Source: Buxus sempervirens (lineage: Eukaryota; Streptophyta; Magnoliopsida; Buxales; Buxaceae). Taken from it: a DNA stretch of 64,000 bases. The stretch lies in the NCBI GenBank assembly GCA_947561395.2, contig OX387182.1, forward strand, positions 35,023,949 through 35,087,948, read 5' to 3'. The notes under the pieces were generated by a model. It was not told the DNA's origin. It made no database searches and saw nothing but the letters and a program-made list of their open reading frames with translations. A program made the position numbers and the translations under genes. Below are positions 36,113 to 49,400 of this stretch, in pieces; the first letter of the stretch is position 1, and every line of letters begins with the position of its first letter.

Positions 36113-38118
36113 CCAATTATCATGGCTAGTAACGAAGAACCTATATCAAAGAACGAACTCCAGCCTTCGTAACATCACCTAATCCATTATTTATTATAGG
36201 TGGCTTGTAGTATGACCTAGTCGTATTCAGATTGAATTGAAATAGGTGCCCGGGGTCAAGGCTCGATCTGACTCATTGTATCTATAAATATACTGGCACA
36301 CACAAACAATATCACATCATAATCATCATGTGTCAAGTTTGGGAGGAATTGGGTGAAACAAATATCAATCAAAAACAAATTAAATGATAACTTACAAGTT
36401 TATAGATCCAACCATAGCTACAAAGGACAACAACAAACTGAAACAGCAACTTCAACCCACTTCAGAACTCGAACCAATCCTAGAGACAACCCGATAGCAA
36501 TCTCCAATAACAAAAAAATTTTGAAACTGAAAAGAGGTAAAAAGGATGAAGGAGAAGAAGAAAGGAAGAAAGGGAAGGAGAAGGAGTTAGTAGGCTTCTA
36601 TCGACGGAAATCAAACTCAAACCCATATGTAACTTAAAGCTAATTCGGTGCAACACAAGCACACACCGCCTACCATTCTACACCCTAAGGCCCAATCAAA
36701 AACAACTACCCAGACTAAGGAGAACGCTAAGGTTACAAATAGTCTTTTTAGTCCATTCTTTAAATAGATAAGTGCATTTAACATGTAAATTAATGCATCC
36801 AAACTTTTTAAGTACTGCATTAAGACTTTGTCTGTATTCATTTTATGACCACATTTTAGGATTTAGAATGAGATCCTATAATAAAAATGGGTGTTTGGTT
36901 GCAATTGGGAATTAGGTTTTTCCAAATGAGTTTTTAAAAAACGCACTGAAAAAGTAATAATCTCTGGATTCATTTTTTATTTTGAAAAACTCGTTTTACA
37001 AAAGTGCAATTACAAACTTGTGACGCTAAATAATATGTTTAAAACTTATTTTAAAATTTTCTTTATTATCAATCATGAAAAATGTCGTGCACATTCATGA
37101 GGGAAGAAGTCATCTATGGCCTTTCCCTGAAATGCTCTCTGATGCAATCGTGAGATGCTGCTATATGGAGCATCTTACGATCAGTATTTTATCATGTAGG
37201 CTCTATTTGAAAATATTTAAATTTAAAATAATATAAAAACAATGATTATGAGATGCTCCACATAACAACATTTCTCGGTATATCAAGAAACATTTCAAGA
37301 AAAAGCGACATACGATTTCATGAAAATAAATGCCAAACGAGGAACAGGCTTTCCTTGGGAAAACGTTTTCCGTCGCCGATCTGGCGGAGACCAAAACCGT
37401 ACGGTTCGTGTTCGTGACTATTTATATCCTATCAAAGATCCGTCACGCAGAAAACAGCCTTTTGCACAGGCCTCTGACAAATTTTCTATTGCCCTTGTTC
37501 TGTCTCATCGAATTAACCGAGAACCTACCCAAACATCATTTATTGATGTTCGCTGCCTCCGTCTGATTCTTCAATAAAATAACACACAGCCACTTGAAAG
37601 GCTTTGCTACCAAACCGTCTCACGGCATGTCGGGGACTCGGCGGGTCTCAGAGGCGTGATGGATTTCCCTTCGGTGCTGGAGGGCATCTGCGGTTTGTCT
37701 TTTGCCGATAAATGACTGTGACGTGTTTGAACAAATGAGCGTGAGTGTGACCGTGACGGCGACTAGGACGCCCTTTGCCTTACCATTTTCATTTTTTATT
37801 ATTGTTTTTATTCTTTGTCTAATCAAACGATTTGGGCACCAATAAATCTTCTCATAGGTTACATCGTATAGTCCATTTCGAATGACAGACCTTGCTAAAG
37901 TCACTTTTAGGTTGTCCCTGATGGTGACTGCCCTAATAAAACAAATTGACCCGGCAGCATCTTTAATATACTTCTGTGGTGTAAAATTGGTCTTGGAACG
38001 ACTCTTTACCAACAAACGGAAACGGGTTACAATCAACGGTGGTGCGCTATAAAAGACCGGACTGTATCATTCATCTCCATCAAAGATCGCGTTTACAATG
38101 CTATTCCTATTTGTCTTA
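36113..38118. other. Intergenic, no gene recognised
   Basis: Mixed sequence without conserved coding frames. It contains a GAGATGCT/GAGCATCT repeat at 37148-37260. Open frames of 60-140 codons (for example 37620-38036, minus) show no recognisable domain. The last 3 bases before the next element (38116-38118) are TTA. Confidence 0.5.
37148..37260. repeat. Dispersed repeat with GAGATGCT/GAGCATCT motif
   Basis: GTGAGATGCTGC...GGAGCATCTTACGATCAGTATTTTATC...TATGAGATGCTCCACA. Related blocks lie at 42160-42515, 5 kb away. It is probably a decayed miniature transposon, with no defined ends. Confidence 0.45.
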
Positions 38119-39828
38119 GGTAGCGTTTGGTGGGCATTGTAGAATCTGGATTAGGATTCTAATCCCAGATTCTATAACCCAGATTATATTTCCTCGATTT
38201 TAGAAAACCAAAATGCTATTTGGATGAGTTGGATTGTGAACTCAGATTTTTAAATTAGAATTTGGAATCTTGTTTGGTTGCCACCGATTATTGATATTAA
38301 ATTTGGAGTTTTTTATATTAAAAATTACATAAAAATAATATATATATATATATAGATATATATAAATATAAATTAAAGTTGTATTTACATATATATTATT
38401 ACGTGACATGTATATTTTTATATAATATATAAATTTATATATAACATTATAATAATAATATTATAATAATATAATAATATGATAATAATAATATATAATA
38501 ATATTATTTATATTATGTACTACAATAACAATACTATTATTTTAATAATATTATAATAATATATATTATATTATAATATTATATATTATTATTATATATT
38601 ATATGATATTATAAATATTATATAATATACATAATATTATTATAATATTATATTCTAAATTATAATACTATTATATATATTATAATATAAACTATATTAT
38701 AATTTATATTATAACTTATTATAATATATAATTTTATAATAATATAATTTATGTTTATTATAACTCAAACTTTATGTATATTATATATAATATTATAATA
38801 AATTTATTGTAACATTAAATTTAATAAAATATAATATATTATAATATTACATTTGTTAAATATATTAATGTATATTATTATGTTAATATTATTATAATAT
38901 TAAATTTGAATATTATTATATTAAATATATGTGTATATAATATGTTTATTGTAACAATATAATATTATTAATATTAATATATCAATTTGTTTAAAATATA
39001 TAATATATTAATATGTTTCAGATTATTATATAATAGTATAATAATATAATATTATAATATATAATATTATTATAATAATACTATAGTATAATTAATGTTT
39101 ATTATAAAATAAATTCTAATATAAGTTATATTATAATTTATAAAATATTATTATATTAAATATAATATATTTATTATAATATTAAATTTATTACAATATA
39201 TTATAATATATTAAATTTATTATGATATTATAATATATTAAATTTATTATATTGTTATATTATTATATTTTATGATATAATAATATGTTTATTATAATAA
39301 TATAATATTATTATAATAATAATATAATATTATTATAATGTAATATAAGTTATATTACAATTTGTTGTTATTAAAATAATATATTATAATAATTATTATT
39401 ATTTATAATGTACATTATATTGAAATTTATAATTTATTGTATATAATATAATAATGTATAATATTATTATAATAATGATATTTATATTAATAATATTTAT
39501 ATTACATGTAATATAATTTAATATTGTATTATCAATTATATATCATATAACAGAATATATTATATTATAATACTTATAATATTATTATTTATTATAATAT
39601 GTTTTATATAATATGTCATATATAATCTCTAGAATCACAGGTTTTGGAAATATAAGCATCAATGTCTATAATCCCTATAATCACCAAAAAAGGAGATACT
39701 GATTATGGGCTTGATTATACAACCGGATAGTAGAATCTGGCCTTAAAATCCCAACCAAACACACATTTTGGATTATGGAATCGGATTCTACTAGAATCTA
39801 GATTCTATAATGCCCACCAAATGCCCCC
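38119..39828 (+). mobile_element. Tourist-like (PIF/Harbinger) element, copy 1, TSD TTA
   Basis: The left end GGTAGCGTTTGGTGGGCATT and the inverted right end GGGGGCATTTGGTGGGCATT form terminal inverted repeats. TTA flanks both sides (38116-38118 and 39829-39831). PIF/Harbinger transposons and Tourist MITEs characteristically duplicate TTA/TAA and have GG...GTTTGG ends. No transposase is present. The core 38290-39620 is almost pure A/T, built from ATAATATT motifs. Confidence 0.78.
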
Positions 39829-39883
39829 TTAGTGTAAACCACACAAGAAGTAAGTATTATGAGCCCCGTACCTATGTGTCTTA

Positions 39884-41137
39884 GGTGACGTTCGGAGGGC
39901 ATAGGAAATCTGAATTATGATATAATGTATATTAAATTTAGAGTTTTTATATTAAAAATTGCATACAAAACAATATAATGTATATTGAAAAATTAACACA
40001 TTATTTAAAATCATATATATTATTACATAATATGCATATTCTTATATAATATTATAATATAATAAAATATTAATATAATATAATATTATAAAGACAATAT
40101 TAAATATAATATATTGTATAATATTATATTATATATAATACGTATATTATAAAGAATATATTATGTGTAACATACTATAATATAATATACAATATAGTAC
40201 TAATAATATATTTAATATATTATATATTATAATTTTTTTAACATTAAATATAAAATATTAAACATATGTTACATATTGTATTATTTATATAATTATTTAT
40301 ATAATATAATATAATATTATCTTAGATATATATATATATATATATATATTTGTAAAGTATATATTATACTTAACATATTTTAATATAATTACGTATTATA
40401 ACATGTATAATATAGTATAATATAAATCTATATTACATATTGTATTATTTATGTGTAATATATTATTTAATATTAGCAATAATATATATATATATATATA
40501 ATATTATATTATATTATATCTAATACATATATTGTAAATATATATTGTACGTAACATTATATATTATAATATATAATATGACACATATTATGATATATGT
40601 AATATATTATTATTATATATTAGTAATATAATATAACATTACATATTATATAATATTTTTATGTTATGTACAATATATAACAATATATTTTTTAATATAA
40701 TATTATATGGAATAGATTATATAGTATTGTTCTATATATTAAATAAATATTCAAATATTATAATTTATAATATATATTATGTTATGTATAATATAATAAT
40801 ATTTATATTATGTGTAATACAATATAATATTGTATTATCAATTATATATTATATAACAAATTTTATTATATTATAATACTTATAATGTTATTATTTATTA
40901 TAATATATATTATGTAATATGTTATATATAATCTCTAGAATTACAAATTTTGGAAATTTAAGTACCAATGCCCATAATCCCTATAATCACCAAAAAAAGT
41001 AGATTCTAATTATAAGCTTGATGATACAATCAAATAGTAGAATCCAACCTTAAAATCCCGATCAAACACACTTTTTTGGATTATAGAATCGGATTCTATT
41101 AAAATACACATTCTATAATGCCCACCAAACGGCCCAT
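39884..41137 (+). mobile_element. Tourist-like (PIF/Harbinger) element, copy 2, TSD TTA
   Basis: Same family and orientation as copy 1. The left end is GGTGACGTTCGGAGGGCAT and the right end is AATGCCCACCAAACGGCCCAT, with TTA at 39881-39883 and 41138-41140. The 200 bp before the right end align closely with copy 1 (GGTTTTGGAAATATAAGCA versus AATTTTGGAAATTTAAGTA). The core is AT-only and shorter. It is separated from copy 1 by only 55 bp. Confidence 0.75.
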
Positions 41138-41477
41138 TTAGTGTAAGGTTGTAAGTGGGATCTTTGTTGTAGATTATATTATATAAGGATGCACCTTTCA
41201 TGCAAATTTCTCATTCACATCCTTTAGGATTGTGGGTGTATGGGAAGGGATTAGGGGTAAAGAGGACCGGGGAACCATGTCTCCAGTCTACTCCATGCTG
41301 GTCACAGGGATTTTAGTGGTGACTGGATAAATGTTTAACGTGTTCCTACTTCCTACTCTCTCTAATTGCACTAGCAATTTGATCGTAGAGGATTTCCTAT
41401 GTATAGTTATGTCATTTGTTTGATTTATAGATATTTTATTATAAATACAAATTAAAAGAATTATCTAGGAAAGTGAT

Positions 41478-41769
41478 TGTTGATATATCATATTTGGGCC
41501 CTATTATATGCATGGTAATACCTTCACTTATTAGCTTAAGCTTTTAGATGCGACGGTTGATTAACATGGTATCAGAGTGAGAGGTCTTGTATTCAATTCT
41601 CAATGATGAACTGCCTTGGCATTTATTTATATATCCAGGGTATGAATTCCCTATGTTTGTACTCCCCGTGTATGTTCAATGTTGGGATATCGTATTTGGG
41701 CCTTCTTATAAACATAGTTACACCTTCACTTTATAAGCTTAAGTTTTTAGGTTCATCAATTGATTAAGA
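41478..41769 (+). mobile_element. TRIM-like miniature LTR retrotransposon
   Basis: The first LTR at 41478-41566 (89 bp) starts TGTTGATATATC and ends GATTAACA. It is followed immediately by TGGTATCAGAG (41567-41577), the initiator-methionine tRNA primer-binding site of plant copia-type elements. A 100-bp internal stretch follows, then a second LTR at 41680-41769 that starts TGTTGGGATATCGTATTTGG and mirrors the first through CACCTTCACTT and AAGCTTAAG. Size and layout fit a terminal-repeat retrotransposon in miniature. The second LTR end is decayed (GATTAAGA) and no clear target duplication is visible. Confidence 0.75.
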
Positions 41770-42159
41770 ACGATTGACAAAGTTTGTTATTATCCGTTTG
41801 AAACCCAAGAAACCTAGGAGATTGCATGAAATGTCAAAGGGAGTGTTCTCAGTAACTTACCTCAAGTTTGAAGCCGTGCTCTTCTAGAAGGTACGTGTGT
41901 AATGGGTATAGATGTATGGTGTAGGGGATAATGTGAATTGCAAATGTACCAAAAGAATAAAAAGGGCGAACTCGTTTAAAAGTCGAGAATCTTGTTGTCC
42001 AAAAACTTCTAGACGAGATTATTGTTTTAGCCCGTTATGCTTTTCGTAAATGCATTAAATATGAGTAGAGATTAATTATAAAAGGGTAGGCATTATAGTT
42101 CCATCATTAGGTTCCTCTTCATTTTGGTGACATCATTTGCTGCTTACTGTCGGTGCAAT

Positions 42160-42515
42160 GTGAGTGAGATGCTACAACTAGAGTATCTCTGAATTAGAGT
42201 TCTTCAACAAGAAAATTTCTCTTCCATTTTCAAAAACAATAAATTTGCAACCATTGAATATTACATGTGGCAGCATCTCAAATAAACTACATGAACGGTT
42301 ATAACATATAGTAGTTGATGAATTAAAACCCACTTTGATTCTATTAATATGACAAATCTAGGATGAAATCCTCTGCAATGTTTTACTGCATTACAGATTT
42401 CTTTGAGTATGAGATAATACGATGTAGAGCATCTCACAATCAGTGTATTTTAAAGTGGTCGCCAAATAAAAAACATTTATATTTTCATTAGCTCCACGTA
42501 TGCAGCATCTCACGC
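42160..42515. repeat. Dispersed repeat with GAGCATCTC motif
   Basis: Contains GAGATGCTACAAC, GCAGCATCTCA, AGAGCATCTCACAATCAGTGTATTTTA and GCAGCATCTCACG. The AGCATCTCACAATCAGT block matches 37165-37190. Confidence 0.45.
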
Positions 42516-42922
42516 CCAATAATGCAGGAAAAGGTTGGAGTATTGGAGACTATTTCAACCCGACAAATCTTACCTATGGCTGAATTGAGGTGGATTACGG
42601 GCAAAATTTGACTACAAACGTCTAGCACGTGACAAAATGAGCTTCTCACTGATTGGCTAACTGGGTCACCATGGGGTGACCATGGGGGATGAAATTTAGA
42701 GATGGGGTCCACTAGACATCAATTCCCTCCTGATTTGTTCTCCTTAAACAATAAAAAAAGAAGATTTCACATGTGTACGAAGCTGGATCCGGTCTTTGCC
42801 AATATGCTCATGTGCGTGAGGCAGCACAGCCCTTTTTCTCTTTGTTTTTGTTTCGTTTGTTATTTTTCTTTTCGTTGTTTTCTGAATTAACAAAAATGGT
42901 ACTACGGCATTGTCCAAATCAG

Positions 42923-42930
42923 TATAAAAT
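42923..42930 (+). promoter_or_regulatory. Possible TATA box of the ZIFL gene
   Basis: TATAAAAT lies 382 bp before the ZIFL start codon, followed by a pyrimidine-rich stretch. It would give a 5' untranslated region of about 350 bp. This is inference from position only. Confidence 0.3.
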
Positions 42931-43311
42931 TTTCTCTTTCTGTGTTCACGGACCTTCAGATGAAATTTCACGTGTTATTTTTTCTTAAAATTTCTTGTCC
43001 TTTTCTCATCAATGCGGCTGAGGCTTACCTGTTGAATGATGTAAGCAATGATGCCAATGAGAAAATCGTTCATTTAACTGTGATTCCGTCATTTGTGGTT
43101 TCGATTTCTTGGGAGGTCGGTCCAGAAAATTTTGGTTGCCTTATATCAGAGATCCTTCTTTTCTCTTCTTCTTGCTTCCAGTTCTTTCTAATTATATCAG
43201 AGCTTTGTTTGTTATAATCAGTTATTCTTTCAGTGGGGAAGATTTTAAAATCAGAGAAGTAAAACTCTTTGATTTGGGATTTGAATCTGGTTGACAAGAA
43301 AGCATTCTTCA

Positions 43312-43453
43312 ATGGCTGAGAACAGAGAAGCATTGTTGAGGAAGGTTTACTATGAGAATTGCCCGGGTTGTAAGGTGGATCAACGTAAAGAAATGAATCG
43401 GGGTTTACCATTTAAAGATTTGTTCTTTGTGTCAATTTCTGTGCTTGCAAGTT
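43312..43453 (+). CDS. ZIFL1: ZIFL exon 1 (start codon; CPGC motif)
   Basis: ATG at 43312 begins [14 protein letters not shown], followed by CPGC at residues 17-20 and the start of helix 1. It ends in phase 1 before GTAAGT. The N-terminus matches the family start, supporting this ATG. Confidence 0.92.
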
Positions 43454-46400
43454 GTAAGTAGAACTGCTATCCTTTTCTCTGTGTTGTTGTCTTCTTGGAT
43501 TTATTTGTTACTTGAAAGTTGAACTGAAACGTGTTATGCTCTGTTCAAAGTAGTATCAGTTTATGCTGTCAAGGGCTATGAGGCTTCATTAGCCATCTAT
43601 CTGAAAAGAATTTGTAACTGGTTTTTTGAATTTGTTGCTGCCTTTCCCATTTTTTTTAGCTTGTTGTTGCTACCTGATACATATTAGTTTTTGGTGTTGC
43701 TCACTTCTCATTTCTGATCCAAACCGCGCTCCCCTTCCGGGCCTACGGCCGTGGCAGTGTGCACCCCACCCCACCCCGCCCTCCCCAAGTCACATGTTGA
43801 GAGACTTGAGACTCCTTATTTGGATATAAAAGCATCAAATAACATAGAGAATTATTTTATATCATTAATTATATTATTTTTATTTTTATTTTTTTGTTTT
43901 TTGGACTCGCTGTCTTTTTAAAACTTGAGATACTCAAATAAGTGCTAGTATCCACTTACTTCCTTTGATCTTCTAAAAAATCTATCCATTCGTCGACTGG
44001 GATCCATCAATATTCTCTTGGAGACTGGAAATAATGTAATGAAGCAGATGTTGGTCTGCAAAAGTTTAAATTGGTGGACATCAGTGGCAGTGTTGAAGAA
44101 TTCATTAAGATGAGTTATAGATGATCTGTTAATCTGTTAAATAGAGTCAAAGAGTTGAGTGGGCACTGGGCAGTCAAATAGTCTTAATCAAAAGGTGATA
44201 TTCAAACAGTTTTCTAGATCATGCTTTGGCAGGTCTAGTAGATCTGTGAAGCATTGTGGTTTTATACAAAATAATTCTGACCATACATTGTTTGTGAAGA
44301 GAGATGGAAGGTTAGTTGCATCAGGAATAGTATATGTGGATGATATTGTGGTGACTGATAACAATGGTCTGAACATTCGGAATTTGAAAGCTGTTTTTGG
44401 AAAAATAATTTGAAATTAATGATCTGGGAAAGTTTAATATTTGCATACGGAAGGTGTTCTCAGGTCATAAAGGAAGTACATACTGGATCTCCTAAAAGCA
44501 ACAGAGAAGTTGATTGCTAGACCTATTGACCCTAATCTTGAGCTTGGTGAAGCTAAAAATGAATTTATTAAATACAAGGAGATGTACAGAAATTGCTTAG
44601 AAAGTTATTATACTTGACTCCAGTTTGACATAGCCTATGCAGTAAGTGTTGTCAGACAAGATATGCATGCTCTGCTTGCTTCCTGTCATGAAGTGGTGCA
44701 GAGGATTCTTAGGATTCCAAGCCAAGGATTGATGTTCTCTAATCATAAGCACCAAAGAATACAGTCATATGCAGATATTCATTGGGGAGGTAGTGTAGAT
44801 GGTAGGGGAGATGCACAACTGGATACTGTACAATGTTGGTGGCAATTTAATGACTTGGAAGAGCAAGAAGCAATTGGCTCAATAAAATAAACTGTTGAAG
44901 CTGAATTTGAAGCATGGCACAAAGGAGTTACAAAAATTTTTGTGGCTAAGGTTTCTATTGAGAGATTTGGGCATCAAAATCACTATTCCTGTGAGTTTAT
45001 ATTATGACAAGAAGGCCGCCATCTATATTGCTCATAATCCAATTCAACATGATAGAAGACAGCATATTGAGGTATATATGCATTTCTTTCATAATAAACT
45101 TTTTATCCAAGGAGATTTGTCTTCCTTATATACATTCAAAAGCTCAGTTAGCTGATGCTTTAACAAAAGGAGTTATTAAAGACAGGCTAGCTTATATTCT
45201 TGATAAGCTAAGCATGACTAACATTTATACATAGCTTAAGAAAGAGTGTTGAGAAATAGAGTAAATAAATTATATTTAGAAGTACTTTTTTAATTGTGTT
45301 TACTTAAATAAGAGAACAGTGATATCAATACAAGATTAAACAGCTACCAGTTTCGATCGATTGTTCTTCTTTGCTTCACCTTCTTGTCCTCTCCTCTTAC
45401 TTTTTATTTACTAATCTATCCTTTATTTCCTGCCTCCTCAATATAATGAACTTGCTTTTTACTGTTGATTGGTCTAGAATTGATCCTTTGTGTGGAATAA
45501 TTTGTTTTGTAATTGTTTTTCTCACACCTCATTATTTTGGTTGAGTGAGTAAGACACTTGAAAATATAATTTCTCCATTGATAAAATAAATTGTATCAAC
45601 AAAGAGTCATCTTTTTTTTTTTTTTTTGATAAAAAATAAAGAGCCATCTTTTGACCATACCTCTTTCGATGTTCTGCACTTTCTACAGGATTAATACTAT
45701 GTTTTTAAAAAATTTCAGTTTTTAGGTGTCATTTACTCTCATTAATACATACTCTCCCTCTCCCTTTAACTAAAAGTCCCAAGAATTTAACATAATATCC
45801 TCACAATTTCCACATTATGCTGAAAATTTCAGGAAAATTTTTCAAATTGCGTATTTTGTTCTTGTCTCAAATCTTTTTATTTATTTATTTATTTTGACAT
45901 AAGATAAACATAACAAATTAAACAGAACTGTCGTTAGATTTCTTCTGGATATCATTTTTGGACAATCTTTTATTTGATGTTCACTATTTCCATCTTCTAT
46001 GTATTTCTTGGCATTATTTGTTAGAGCAGTGGTATTTTAATCATTGATATTTTCTTTACTGTTGTATAATTGCACCTAATATCTCTTTTTTGGGTTGATC
46101 TTTTCCAGCTTTGCCAATATCATCTCTCTTTCCTTTCCTATACTTCATGGTATGTATGTTCTATTTTGGCACTTTGATTAAAATTATCTGTGCATAGTTC
46201 TAGGTATAAAGAAATTCAATCCACTTGTCCCATTTTGCTATATCTAACACATCATTGATTGATTCTAAGAGAATTTAAGGGTATGTCTCAGAAGAAATGT
46301 GGAACACAGTACATTTGTGAACCAGGAAACTATCCCCAGCCAGGTAGAAAGTTTACATCTACAGAATGATCTTCCAATGGGATAAAAGTCATTTTGCAAT

Positions 46401-49400
46401 TGAGCGTCTCAAACACTTTGGCATAGAGGACACTTGATCTATAGGAGCCTGGACCATTACATAATTGGAAAATTGAGAGATGTTTAGTATCATAAATTCT
46501 TTGATTTGGACCTTTCTAAATTTCCAACACATTGCAATGGAATCATTTACCACCAATAAATCATGCCCATCACAGCTAGAAGAGAAAAGGAAATCCATTT
46601 CTATTTCTTTCTATATACATCACATGCAAGCTTTTGTAGTTGCAGAGTGATTATAACTTCTCTAAGTGGAGCATTACTGCAAACTTCATTTTCATGTCTT
46701 TGTCACATTTAAGTCATTAGTGTTGTCTTCTAACAGAAGGTCAATGAAAGCCTGAATTTGGTCTCTTGTAATTGATTATTTATAGAAGTTCATTGGAGAG
46801 CATTTTCTTCTTTTTTTTTAAAGGAAATTAGTTACATGAAATCATAGGACTACTCTTTGATGTTCTGCATATACACCATTGGTTTGATAAATTATACAAA
46901 CACATTCCTAACCTCTCCATCACATGTTGAATGGAGCATTAGAAATCTAGTATGGTCACTGGAGTGAGTTGCAGCTCTGTCCATTGCACAAAACCTTTCA
47001 GCTTGTAGCAGTAGTAAGCTTTATATTTTTGCTCTTTTTTTAATTTCATTTCAGATAAGAGACTTCCATATTGCAGAAAGGGAGGAGGACATAGGCTACT
47101 ATGCAGGTTATCTAGGTGAGGAATTGTTCTTATACATACAATCAATATCGACGAAACATCTAATTATCTAATTTTTTTTCCCTTAATATAGCAGTACTAA
47201 AATTTTCTTCTCTTCCTTGAAGGATCTGCATTTATGTTTGGAAGGGCTTTGACTTCTGTTTTCTGGGGACTAGTATCTGATCGATATGGTCGAAAACCTG
47301 TTATAATAACAGGCATTTTTACAGTGTTAGTACAGCTAGACATCTTTTTTGTATACCATAGTCAGTATGAAACGTTATGAAATGAAAGGTTTAGCTTATT
47401 TACCAGAAGTTACAGTCTCATACTTATTTCTCAGTTCTGGATCTGTTTAATCATTCATTCCAGGGTTATCATCAATACTCTCTTTGGCCTCAGTACAAGT
47501 TTTTGGATGGCAGTTGCTTCAAGGTTTCTTCTTGGAAGTTTGAATGGGGTACTTGGCCCAATAAAGGTATTTTTTTTGTTTTGTTTACCTGTTTTATTGA
47601 TTGGATGCAATGGAGAAGGGTAGGTGCTGCTCAACTTATAGGTTGGAATACTTCTCAGTAAGGAAAAAAAGAAAAAAGAATGCAATAATAGGGATAACTT
47701 GAAAACATGTGGATCCCTGTGGATTACTGGGAATAAATAATAGTAATTGAATATTTGTGTTGCCCTTCACATTTTTTTTAAATTTGATATCTATCTACTT
47801 TTCAGGCATATGCTTCAGAAGTATGCCGTGAAGAATATCAATCTTTGGGACTTTCAATTGTAAGCAAGCTTCAATTGTGAAGGTTAAGTTCCATTTAGAG
47901 AGAGGAAAACTAATGAGGCATTTTGTTTCAGGTTACTACAACATGGGGTATTGGATTAATTATTGGTCCAGCACTTGGAGGTTTCCTTGCACAGGTAATG
48001 GTTTCGTTTCATCTTTCCTAATATCAAGAAATACTACCACCAATCATGATCCTAAACAATGCTGTGAATTATGTTGACAATAAGATGCATTACTGATAGT
48101 AATAAAGTAGCCTGCTTCCATATGCAAGAAGATACCCAGAATAGCACTGTAATGAAAACATAAACTTATTGTAGTAAAAGGCTGGATGAGCTTAATGGTA
48201 ATTTGGGACTGAGATTCATTATGAACAACTTGTAATGCATGATAAGGCAGTAAATCAAATATAAATAAACTGTCATTTTGGGCTAGAGCATCTAGTTGTA
48301 ACCATCTGATCTCCATTTCCACTATGGGTGAGATGAAATCGGGTAGGAGAGGATGAAAGGCAGCGATGCAGTGTAAAGAGGAGATCTGAGAGGTTCAAGC
48401 CACAGACCAGATATTGAATGTTTTTTTATTGTCCTTGGTCCAGGAAAGTGGGTTGGTGTTGTTAGGGTTAACTAGGTTTTCGTTACAAACCTGCATCCCA
48501 AATCATTATTTGGGTTGGTTCAGGTTTACTTAAAGGAAATTAACATCCTAGGCAGAGATGGATTCAAGTTGAATCACAACATTGTCAAACCAAACCATAC
48601 AGACAAGATGAACTATCTCATCTGACCATTACTTGGTCAGATGAATTCAAGGTATTAACACCCTATATCATGTAAACCCACAAAAGTTCCAATTGGGTCT
48701 ATAGGCTACACCAGATTTTTTTCGTCCAGATTATATCACTATGATATATCATGGTAATTAAACTCATTTAAAATATTGTGTCTAAGGCAGGTTGATCGGT
48801 CAATTCAGACTTTTGACTCATGCATAAATTTCTAATTTCCATAGCCAGTATAGTTTTATTTTTTTATTTTTTGTATACTTCAACTGATGGTCCTTTTGCC
48901 CAAAAAAATAATCTCCCTAATGAAATGACAACATGAAAAAGATGAATAATTGGGTTAATGGAGAAGGAGCTTAATATGATAATAAAAAAACTTAAAAATT
49001 TAACTGTGGAATAATATAAATATATTAAACAATACTTGGTTAGGCGTCAGTTCCCTATTTTCAGATATATAACTGGTACTGGAGCCTTTCCCAAAATCAG
49101 CTACAATTTCAAATTTTCAATAAATACCCCATAGTTTTGAGTTGTAATTATCATGAACATTAGCAATTGGGTGGCATTTTTTTTTTTAATTCTTTTTCCA
49201 GCACATGATATTCATTTCTTGTGGGAATTGATCATCTAAAAACAATAAACGAAGGTCACATCAGTACACTCCAATTCTCATCACTAAGGTCCTGTGATAA
49301 AGACATACCTCAAGGTAGGTAAAGAGTTTCAACATTCATTTTTATTTTCCCATGTTTTACTTTCTCTTTATTTTTATCCAATAGCATATTGAGGATTTAT

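Larger units (their letters stand above)
43454..46108 (+). other. ZIFL intron 1 (2.65 kb)
   Basis: GTAAGT...TTTTCCAG. It holds a sense-oriented copia fragment and one LTR (44160-45601). The rest is AT-rich with poly-T runs and no other gene. Confidence 0.85.

Noticed and set aside
36353..36637. Lys/Glu-rich 94-codon frame
   Set aside because: Composition follows a purine-rich tract (AAGGAGAAGAAG); no homology or gene structure is visible.
37320..38036. Candidate small genes (plus 37320-37577, minus 37620-38036)
   Set aside because: No recognisable domain, no splice-consistent extension and no supporting promoter structure.
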